This document shows positions 1 through 5,755 of a DNA stretch of 5,755 bases, piece after piece (positions within the stretch are counted from its first letter, which is position 1; each line of letters opens with the position of its first letter). Source of the stretch: an uncultured Acidobacteriota bacterium (GTDB lineage: Bacteria; Acidobacteriota; Terriglobia; Terriglobales; Acidobacteriaceae); NCBI GenBank assembly GCA_903932385.1, contig CAIZGA010000655.1, positions 1-5,755 on the forward strand, written 5' to 3'. The notes beneath the pieces were generated by a model. It did no database searches. It saw nothing but the letters and a program-made list of their open reading frames with translations, and was not told the DNA's origin. A program made the translations under genes and the position numbers.

Positions 1-78
1 ACCTATAAAACACTGAAATATAGATAGATAGTCTGGGTAGAATTCTCCGCTTGTGTGGGTTTCCAGAGCTTGCCGAGG

Positions 79-107
79 TTGATTTAATCGCAATTTACCA
101 GTAAAAT
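79..107 (+). promoter_or_regulatory. Candidate sigma-70-type promoter of the 75-aa gene
   Basis: A -35-like TTGATT (79-84, 4 of 6 matches to TTGACA) is followed after 17 bp by a -10-like TAAAAT (102-107, 5 of 6 matches to TATAAT). This predicts transcription from about 114 and a leader of roughly 80 nt before the ATG at 197. It lies in an AT-rich intergenic stretch upstream of a gene with its own terminator, which fits a single-gene transcript. Identified by eye only; AT-rich DNA readily yields such matches. Confidence 0.42.
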
Positions 108-196
108 AAGACTTTTGCAGGACTGTTTTGGAATTTATTGATTGCTAGTTTCCAAGCAGGGCAAGTAACCACAACAAGAAAAGGACCGTACACTGA

Positions 197-424
197 ATGG
201 CGAAGCGTCGTGGTAATCCAAACTGGGGTAAGCCGGAGCCAATCGGGCCGGTTGTGCCTACTGTTACTTCTTTCGAACAGGTCGTTAAGGAATTCAAGCT
301 GACACCGGACCAGTACGTTCGCTCCACCCGTTTGCGTGAGTGGGCCCGCCGGAACAAGAACTCCAAGTACATTCCGGAAGCGTTGCTGGAAGCCTGGGGT
401 TTTGAGATTGAGTCAACCCTCTAA
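197..424 (+). CDS. Small basic protein of unknown function (75 aa)
   Basis: I do not recognise a named family. The ATG at 197 is preceded by AAGGA (181-185) with an 11-nt gap, slightly long but usable, and the frame ends in TAA at 422-424. Residues 1-24 are rich in Pro, Gly and basic residues (start MAKRRGNPNWGKP) and probably disordered. Residues 25-70 look helical: about 25-34, 37-54 (containing RLREWARR) and 60-68 (PEALLEAWG). There are 13 Lys/Arg against 9 Asp/Glu, three Trp (10, 49, 67), no Cys, no signal peptide and no membrane segment, so a small cytosolic protein is expected. A basic tail plus a compact helical body would suit nucleic-acid binding, but that is inference only. The promoter candidate upstream and hairpin terminator downstream support a real, independently transcribed gene. 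The opposite-strand frame over the same bases lacks such signals. Confidence 0.8.
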   Translation: MAKRRGNPNWGKPEPIGPVVPTVTSFEQVVKEFKLTPDQYVRSTRLREWARRNKNSKYIPEALLEAWGFEIESTL

Positions 425-454
425 TTTTTTACAAACATGATTTAGCAGAGCATG

Positions 455-489
455 AAGCGCCGTCCCCGATGGGGCGGCGTTTCTATTTG
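455..489 (+). terminator. Intrinsic (rho-independent) terminator after the 75-aa gene
   Basis: The left arm 455-467 pairs with 471-482 around a GAT loop (468-470). CCCC (464-467) pairs with GGGG (471-474), T463 is a single bulge, and CGCCG (458-462) pairs with CGGCG (475-479). The stem can extend through a G-T pair and two A-T pairs into the T-rich tail TTTCTATTT (480-488). It begins about 30 bp after the stop codon of the 75-aa gene and ends about 48 bp before the riboflavin gene start. Confidence 0.8.
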
Positions 490-536
490 GATTCTCCCAC
501 TACGGCCCACTGCAGGAAATGGAATAGAGTATTTCT

Positions 537-1733
537 ATGCCCACTTTGCAAAACCCTTTCGTGGATGTTCCGACAGCGCTGGATGAAGTCCGCGCCGGCC
601 GGATGATTGTGGTTGTGGATGATGAGGACCGTGAGAACGAGGGCGATCTGACTCTGGCGGCCGAGTTTGTGACTCCAGAAGCGATTAATTTTATGGCGCG
701 ATTCGGCCGCGGTCTTATCTGCCTGACGCTGACCGAAGAGCGTGCCGATGCCTTGCGTCTGCCCCCGATGTCGGCAGAGAATACATCGCGTTTTGGCACG
801 GCGTTTACAGAATCGATTGAAGCGCGTGAAGGTGTGACTACAGGCATATCTGCAGCCGACCGCGCACATACCATTCGGGTGGCAATTTCTCCCGCGACTC
901 GGTCATCAGACTTGGCGCGGCCGGGACATGTTTTCCCGCTGCGTGCGCGCAAGGGCGGTGTGTTGGTACGCGCAGGGCAGACCGAAGCGTCAGTAGACCT
1001 GGCCCGCATGGCCGGATTAGTTTCCGCCGGGGTCATCTGCGAAATCATGAACGATGACGGCACCATGGCACGAGTGCCGGACCTGATTCAGTTCTGCGAA
1101 GCGCACGGGCTGAAGATGCTGACCGTGGCGGAGCTGATTCGCTACCGCATGCGGAATGAACGCTACATCCAGCGCGTGGGAGAGACGACACTGCCGACTC
1201 GTTTCGGCGACTTCCGCATGATTGCGTACGGCTCTGAATTGGATGAAAGCGAATCGCATCTGGCACTGGTGCGCGGTGATGTTGCTGCAGCGGATTCTCC
1301 TGTGCTGGTACGCGTGCACACGCATTGCGTGGCCGGAGATGTTTTTGGAACGACACTATGCGGTTGCCGAGCGATTCTTGATAGCGCCATGCAGCGAATT
1401 GCCGAGGCGGAATGCGGAGCGATTGTTTATCTGCACAGCGCAACGAAAGGGTTTGGCATTGATGCGAACTGCACGCCGCCCCGTCTGCGCCTGCACAAAG
1501 AGATGCGGCAGTATGAGCCGCTGGACTCAAAACATCAGCGCACGCTGCGCCAGGCCGGCCTGGGCGGACAGATTCTTGCCGATCTTGGCATCCACAAAGT
1601 GCGCTTGCTGACCAGCGCGCCCACGCATGTTCCCGCGTTGCAAGGTTTCGATATAGAAATTGTGGAACAGGTTTCGATTTCAGCGGAGCCAGTACTGGAT
1701 AGTGTGGCGGGTGTGCCAACAGCAAAACGCTAA
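537..1733 (+). CDS. ribBA: DHBP synthase fused to a degenerate GTP cyclohydrolase II-like domain (RibBA/RibBX-type)
   Basis: The 398-aa cytosolic enzyme of riboflavin synthesis has an N-terminal half (about 8-205) that is 3,4-dihydroxy-2-butanone 4-phosphate synthase, converting ribulose 5-phosphate to DHBP and formate. Family motifs are DDEDRENEGD (28-37), EGVTTGISAADR, RPGHVFPLRA (His131) and CEIMNDDGTMAR. The His of the usual GHTEA motif is Gln148. The second half (about 219-382) aligns with GTP cyclohydrolase II and keeps the zinc pattern Cys264-X10-Cys275-X-Cys277. However, RQEGR is SATKG, the Tyr105 equivalent (E. coli RibA numbering) is Pro315, NNPKK is SAPTH (360-364), and the C-terminal TKxxKMGHLL motif is absent. 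Cyclohydrolase activity is therefore doubtful and ribBX may be the better name. The start is fixed by an in-frame TAG at 525-527; the ribosome site is weak (GGAATAGAG, 521-529). No FMN riboswitch is visible. The gene converges on the repeat-protein gene with a 25-bp gap. Confidence 0.93.
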   Translation: MPTLQNPFVDVPTALDEVRAGRMIVVVDDEDRENEGDLTLAAEFVTPEAINFMARFGRGLICLTLTEERADALRLPPMSAENTSRFGTAFTESIEAREGVTTGISAADRAHTIRVAISPATRSSDLARPGHVFPLRARKGGVLVRAGQTEASVDLARMAGLVSAGVICEIMNDDGTMARVPDLIQFCEAHGLKMLTVAELIRYRMRNERYIQRVGETTLPTRFGDFRMIAYGSELDESESHLALVRGDVAAADSPVLVRVHTHCVAGDVFGTTLCGCRAILDSAMQRIAEAECGAIVYLHSATKGFGIDANCTPPRLRLHKEMRQYEPLDSKHQRTLRQAGLGGQILADLGIHKVRLLTSAPTHVPALQGFDIEIVEQVSISAEPVLDSVAGVPTAKR

Positions 1734-1758
1734 CCACATCGCATCCAGCAAAGAGCAA

Positions 1759-4700
1759 CTACTGAACATTCAATTGCAGCAGGACAGATTGCGGCGGAAC
1801 CTGTCCGCTGGTGGACTCCGCTGTGATCAGGTACGAGTAGCTACCGACTGGTGTGACGTGGACATCGTTCTTATTGCCGCCGCATCCCTGCAGGCCAGAC
1901 AATCCAAAGATAAGTGACAAGAGAAGTATCAGGAGACGCGGCAGAGATGTGCGCCTTCTCCAAAGAAACAACAGGAAGAACGACGGCATCAGCACACACA
2001 TGACAATGTTTCGACGGTTGCCGAATGGAGGCATTTTATTATCCGAGACAATCATTGTCGTAACCGTGACATTGGACGAGACGGAATTGTTGTTCAGTGC
2101 AACGCTACTTGGCAGAATGGAACAGGCCGCGTTCGGCACGCTCTGCTGCGGAGAACAGCTGAGGACGACGACTCCCTGAAATCCGCCGAATGCAGATGTG
2201 GTCAGTGCGTAATTGGCGGTCATGCCGCTATTGACGGCTTGTATTGCCGAGGATCCCGCTGCAATGTTGAGAGAGAATCCGCCAACCTGCTGACCGTAGC
2301 CGCTGAGCGGAATGGTGAGTGGGGAATTCGGATCATTACTGCTGAGAATCAACGAGCCGCTGCGGTAGCCATACGTTGTCGGCGAGAAGCTAATGTTCAT
2401 TGTGCAGGCGCTACCCGCGTTGAGAGTGACTCCACAATTCGTGTTGAAGCTGTAGTCGCCGCTGATGGAGGCTGTGATGCCGCTGAGTGTGCCAGTGCCT
2501 GTGTTTTGAAGGGTAAGTGGCAGCACACTGGTTTGGCCAACAAGAACAGTGCCGAAGTTGAAATCCAATGGGCTGGCCGAGAGAGTGGCTATCTGTCCGA
2601 TGCCGCTAAGCGAAACCGTAAGCGGCGATGTGGTGGCAGAGTTCGGAATAGATATTTGGCCGTTGGCGGCGCCGGCGATTGTCGGAGCGAAGGTTACGGT
2701 GATATCGCAACTCGCTCCTGCTGCGATTACACTGCCGGCAGAAATACAGTTGCCGCTAAGGCTGAATCCGCTGCCTACAGTGATGCCATTGAGCGTGATG
2801 TTGCCAGCGCCGGTGTTGGTTATCACCACTGGCAGATGTGCAGTTGAGCCAACCAGAACACCGCCATAATTGAGTGAGGCAGGCGTAATTTGCAGCTGCG
2901 AAGTTTGTGCCAGACCAGTCACGCTGATGAAGTCCATTGAACTGCTGGCGGTGGAGAGAATTTCTACAGCGGTCATTTGTTGACCGAGACTGCTGGGGGC
3001 GAAGGCCACGCTAAAGGTGCAGCTTGTATTGGATGGCAAAGCACCAATGCAATTGCCGTTGTCGACTGTGAATCCTGTCCCAGGCAATAATGCGTTGATG
3101 TTTGCGGTTGCAGTGCCGTTGTTGGTCAGGGTCACATTTTGCGGGGCACTCGTGTCTCCTACCGCAGTTGAAGTGAATACGAGAGAACCTGTGGATGCTA
3201 CAAGGTGCGACGATGTGCCGGTGTTGTTCGGCGATGCATTTGCAATTGGATCGACGACACCGGCAAGTTCAATCACATCGGGCGCACTTAAAGAATCACT
3301 CTCAATGATGAGTGTGCCGGCCTGCGTTAGTGGCGATGGCGGATTCGCTTCTGCCTGAAATTCATCAGTAGGACTGAAGGTGATTGTCACCGTGCAGTTT
3401 GTGTTCACGGCAAGGGGAGCAGTGCAGTTCGTTGAGCTGCTGAAGGGCCATTGCGTTGTGATCTTGTGTATGTTCGCTACGGTAGCTCCCAGGTTGGTGA
3501 GAACGATTGTCTGGGTTGCACTCTGTCCGGATTGTACGAGGCCAAAATCCAGCACGCCGTTGCTGACGCTATTGCTGTAGCCAATCACTCCTGTACCGTT
3601 GCCGACACCTTGTAGATATGCGATGGCATAAGTTGTGCTGCCATTGCTATTTCCATTGACTTGCACTGTGCCAGTGATGGGACCGTTGTTCAACGGCATG
3701 AAGTCAACAGCGAACTGACAGCTGGAATTCGCTGCGAGCGTCGTACAGGGCTGCGACGCTAAAGCGAACTGCTGCGGCATGGAGAGAGTGAGTGTTGTTG
3801 TGGCCGAGCTGAGATTCGCGACTGTCATCAGACGCGATATGCCTGCCGAGCCGGTGGATGCAGAACCAAAATCAAGGGAAGCCGGTGTGATTACCAACCC
3901 GGAACTTGCGGCCACGAAATCGCCATTCAGCGGGATGGCGTAATTGCTAATGCTGCTGCCATCGTTGACAGGAATGGTAAGCGTATCTGTAACAGTCGAA
4001 GTTGAAGGCGCGAAGACCACTTGGATATTGCATGTGGCAGCGGGTGCCAATGTGCCGCAGTTCGATGTTGCAGAAAAACTTGTAGTGGCAACGCTGGGCA
4101 CACCAATTTGCAATGTGCTGCTGCCTGTATTCGAAACAAGGATGAATTGACTCGTTGCATTACTGCCGGGTAGCGTGTTGAAGTTGAGTGCATCCGGCGA
4201 GAAGGCCACGCCTGGATCATCTGCTCCGTAGCCGCTGAGCGATGCTGTGACTGGATTGCCGCCAACGTTGATGCTGAGTGTGCCAGGAACATTACCGGTT
4301 ACAGTTGGAGAAAAGCGGGCCTGCAGCAGACAACTATCACCCGCAGCCAACGTGTTTCCGCAGGTAGTGGAGAGTAATTGATAGCCACTGGAAAGCACCG
4401 GCGATCCGAGCGATAAAGGTTGCGTAGCCCCATTCGTCAACGTGAAATACTCGCCAGCGCTGGAGGAGTTCACATTCACGGTGCCAAAATCAGTTACGGC
4501 TGGATTAATGTAAGGCGAGGTGAGAACAACACCCGTTCCACGCAGGTTGATTGTGTTCGCGCTTCCGCCGATTGCGCTGCTCACTGCTACAGCACCAAGA
4601 TCAGTGCCGGGATTGGTTGGTGAAAACAGAATGCCAAGCCAACAGGTATTGCACATGCCCGATGCATTGCTGCTGTAAGTTTGTAGAGATGGCGAACCAT

Positions 4701-5755
4701 GGCCATAGCCATCATCCTGCACCAGCACGACGCTGTAATTTGCAGATGCGGTAGCGGATACCGTACCGAGGTCCTGCGTAATCTCCACCCACTCTACAGA
4801 TGTTTCGCCAACGGGGACTTCGCCAAACTCAACGGAATTGTTTGTGGCGGATGTGATGCCAGTTCCTGTTCCGCTCAGCGATACGTAGATGGGCGTGCTG
4901 CTGCCCGCGGTAACGCTTAGAATCCCGGTGCGTTGGCCAGCTTGTGATGGTGCGAGGGATATGCTGGCCGTGCAACTTCCGTGTGCGGCAAGAGTTGAGG
5001 GGCAATTGGATGTGAAAGTGAAGTCACCATTGATGGTCAGCGCAATTGGGAAAGCGCTATTGCCGTCGTTGCTGATCTGAACCTGTTCGCTAACTGCAGA
5101 GACTTCCGTGACGAGAACTGGGTCATAAAAATTGATCGCAAGTGGAGTGACGTTGAGGAATGGATTGACGCCATTGCCAACTGTGCCGGGTTGCGGCACC
5201 GACTTGCCGGTCAAAAGCAATGTCGCACCGTTGTCGAGAGTTATCGTGACGGAATCATCAGATGGAATTCGTGTCGAGTTGTAATCGAATTGCACTGCGC
5301 AACTCATACCCGGTTCCAGCGAAGCGGGACAGCCATCGTTCACGGAGAAGGGCGAATCCTGCGGCAGAGATAGCAACGCATGTGAGGTTGCTGCCGTGGA
5401 TACGTTTTGCAGATAGAGAAAGCGTGGCAATCTTGTTCCGCCGGCGTACTGTGTGCCGAAATCAATCTCGCTGGAAGAATAGGAAATTGGCGATGCAACA
5501 GAGTATGCAGTCAATGCAATGTCGCGACCGTTGATGGACCATGCGCTGGCTTTATTGCCGTCGTTCGTAGAGTTGGAAGAAGCAGTGAAGGTGAGTGTGA
5601 TGCTGCAACTGGAATTTGCTGCCACCATCAATGTGCTGCTGTTGATCACATTGCAGGTTGTGCCGGATTGCGTAAAGTTGCTGGCCGAAGTGGAGTTGTT
5701 TAATGCACCGCTGACTCCGTTATCCAGCGCAGAGGAAAAGTTTTGCGCAATGCCG
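1759..5755 (-). CDS. Large ASH/choice-of-anchor D repeat surface protein, 5' end outside window
   Basis: The frame is open from the window edge to TAG at 1759-1761, giving 1331 visible residues (numbered here from the codon at 5752-5754). The true start and any signal peptide are outside. Residues 1-1157 form eleven tandem beta-sandwich units of about 100 aa. Each follows the ASH-like pattern: hydrophobic-FG, VG, LTNTG-like strand, NC...LA..SC, a V-F-PT strand, then L-SG-G. Each unit carries two cysteines, probably a disulfide, which suits a periplasmic or extracellular location. Residues 1158-1236 and about 1300-1331 look like two parts of one Ig-like domain. Between them are a hydrophobic helix (1249-1265), RRR (1266-1268), a second helix (1274-1288) and LQGC (Cys1291). 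Composition is rich in Ser, Thr, Asn and Gly, as in adhesins. The protein is likely envelope-bound and adhesive or structural; the ligand is unknown. A GTG at 5647-5649 is not the start, because the ASH pattern continues upstream of it. Confidence 0.9.
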   Translation of the reverse strand, partial: GIAQNFSSALDNGVSGALNNSTSASNFTQSGTTCNVINSSTLMVAANSSCSITLTFTASSNSTNDGNKASAWSINGRDIALTAYSVASPISYSSSEIDFGTQYAGGTRLPRFLYLQNVSTAATSHALLSLPQDSPFSVNDGCPASLEPGMSCAVQFDYNSTRIPSDDSVTITLDNGATLLLTGKSVPQPGTVGNGVNPFLNVTPLAINFYDPVLVTEVSAVSEQVQISNDGNSAFPIALTINGDFTFTSNCPSTLAAHGSCTASISLAPSQAGQRTGILSVTAGSSTPIYVSLSGTGTGITSATNNSVEFGEVPVGETSVEWVEITQDLGTVSATASANYSVVLVQDDGYGHGSPSLQTYSSNASGMCNTCWLGILFSPTNPGTDLGAVAVSSAIGGSANTINLRGTGVVLTSPYINPAVTDFGTVNVNSSSAGEYFTLTNGATQPLSLGSPVLSSGYQLLSTTCGNTLAAGDSCLLQARFSPTVTGNVPGTLSINVGGNPVTASLSGYGADDPGVAFSPDALNFNTLPGSNATSQFILVSNTGSSTLQIGVPSVATTSFSATSNCGTLAPAATCNIQVVFAPSTSTVTDTLTIPVNDGSSISNYAIPLNGDFVAASSGLVITPASLDFGSASTGSAGISRLMTVANLSSATTTLTLSMPQQFALASQPCTTLAANSSCQFAVDFMPLNNGPITGTVQVNGNSNGSTTYAIAYLQGVGNGTGVIGYSNSVSNGVLDFGLVQSGQSATQTIVLTNLGATVANIHKITTQWPFSSSTNCTAPLAVNTNCTVTITFSPTDEFQAEANPPSPLTQAGTLIIESDSLSAPDVIELAGVVDPIANASPNNTGTSSHLVASTGSLVFTSTAVGDTSAPQNVTLTNNGTATANINALLPGTGFTVDNGNCIGALPSNTSCTFSVAFAPSSLGQQMTAVEILSTASSSMDFISVTGLAQTSQLQITPASLNYGGVLVGSTAHLPVVITNTGAGNITLNGITVGSGFSLSGNCISAGSVIAAGASCDITVTFAPTIAGAANGQISIPNSATTSPLTVSLSGIGQIATLSASPLDFNFGTVLVGQTSVLPLTLQNTGTGTLSGITASISGDYSFNTNCGVTLNAGSACTMNISFSPTTYGYRSGSLILSSNDPNSPLTIPLSGYGQQVGGFSLNIAAGSSAIQAVNSGMTANYALTTSAFGGFQGVVVLSCSPQQSVPNAACSILPSSVALNNNSVSSNVTVTTMIVSDNKMPPFGNRRNIVMCVLMPSFFLLFLWRRRTSLPRLLILLLSLIFGLSGLQGCGGNKNDVHVTPVGSYSYLITAESTSGQVPPQSVLLQLNVQ
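1882..2010 (-). other. Two-helix membrane hairpin ending in a lipobox-like Cys, inside the repeat protein
   Basis: Reading down the minus strand, residues 1249-1265 (NIVMCVLMPSFFLLFLW) form a hydrophobic helix. RRRTSLPR (1266-1273) is a basic turn, and LLILLLSLIFGLSGL (1274-1288) is a second helix running into Gln1289-Gly1290-Cys1291-Gly-Gly. By the positive-inside rule the Arg-rich turn would be cytoplasmic and both flanks periplasmic. The basic stretch, hydrophobic core and LQGC together resemble a lipoprotein signal; Gln at -2 is uncommon but tolerated in broad lipobox patterns. Helices were judged by eye. Confidence 0.7.
2284..5755 (-). repeat. Tandem array of eleven ASH-type protein units (first one partial)
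   Basis: Unit boundaries by visible residue number are: A 1-86 (partial), B 87-190, C 191-300, D 301-410, E 411-516, F 517-618, G 619-722, H 723-851, I 852-952, J 953-1055, K 1056-1157. Most are 101-110 aa; H is longer (129) because of an insertion near DEFQAEANPP and a long Asn/Ser/Thr linker. Cysteine spacing is usually C-X8-9-C, but X15 in A, X12 in J and X2 in D. Units J and K fit the consensus best, while B and D are most divergent. I saw no near-identical DNA copies, so the duplications look old rather than recent. Boundaries are approximate. Confidence 0.85.

Noticed and set aside
20..31. Three copies of ATAG in tandem
   Set aside because: Too short and low in complexity to support a functional or repeat-element call.
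145..372. Minus-strand frame opposite the 75-aa gene with a hydrophobic C-terminus
   Set aside because: The plus-strand gene has a ribosome site, a promoter candidate and a terminator, while this frame has none and its hydrophobic end arises from reading AT-rich leader DNA.
425..536. Possible FMN riboswitch upstream of the riboflavin gene
   Set aside because: The conserved RFN blocks are not present and the space is mostly taken by a simple hairpin terminator.
500..1758. Long open frames on the minus strand opposite the riboflavin gene (about 500-1066 and 1045-1758)
   Set aside because: They are antisense to a gene with unmistakable RibB motifs, their translations are Arg/Ser/Ala-rich with no recognisable domain, and they overlap one another. 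They are by-products of GC-rich coding on the other strand.
2239..2847. A 202-codon open frame on the plus strand within the repeat-protein region, plus several shorter plus-strand frames up to 5703
   Set aside because: The minus-strand frame shows repeated ASH motifs throughout. The plus-strand translations show no domain or convincing ribosome-binding site.
5647..5649. GTG as start codon of the large minus-strand protein
   Set aside because: The same frame stays open for 35 more codons to the window edge. Those codons include the first cysteine (residue 34) of the unit A pair, so the gene begins outside the window.
2284..5755. Possible recent DNA-level tandem duplication or phase-variable repeat within the large gene
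   Set aside because: The units are similar only at the protein-motif level and differ in length and codons. I saw no long identical DNA blocks or short-unit slippage tracts.

Overview
The window looks like chromosomal DNA from an Acidobacteriota bacterium, most likely class Terriglobia. This is an inference. It rests on a long protein built of tandem ASH-type (ASPM-SPD-2-Hydin / choice-of-anchor D) beta-sandwich units ending in a membrane-hairpin and GCGG segment, an arrangement I associate with that phylum, and on a moderately GC-rich coding style. No database search was possible.

Layout. Bases 1-196 are AT-richer and non-coding, with one sigma-70-like promoter candidate at 79-107 and nothing else I can support. 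A 75-codon basic protein gene of unknown function follows (197-424, +), closed by a good intrinsic terminator (about 455-489). Next is a ribB/ribA-type fusion gene (537-1733, +). It has a DHBP synthase half and a GTP cyclohydrolase II-like half that keeps its zinc cysteines but has lost most catalytic positions, resembling proteobacterial RibBX rather than a true bifunctional RibBA. A gap of only 25 bp separates it from a convergent gene (1759 to beyond 5755, -). That gene encodes at least 1331 residues of a secreted or surface protein with eleven visible ASH-type units, and it is cut by the window edge at its 5' end.

How the parts relate. The small gene and the riboflavin gene point the same way but are separated by a terminator, so they need not form an operon. 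The riboflavin enzyme should supply 3,4-dihydroxy-2-butanone 4-phosphate; if its second half is inactive, a separate GTP cyclohydrolase II must exist elsewhere in the genome. The large repeat protein appears unrelated to riboflavin synthesis.

The most interesting signals are the degenerate cyclohydrolase domain and the C-terminus of the large protein. There, an Ig-like domain seems to be interrupted by two membrane helices, the second ending in a lipobox-like Leu-Gln-Gly-Cys. No tRNA, rRNA, CRISPR array, insertion sequence or FMN riboswitch was seen.
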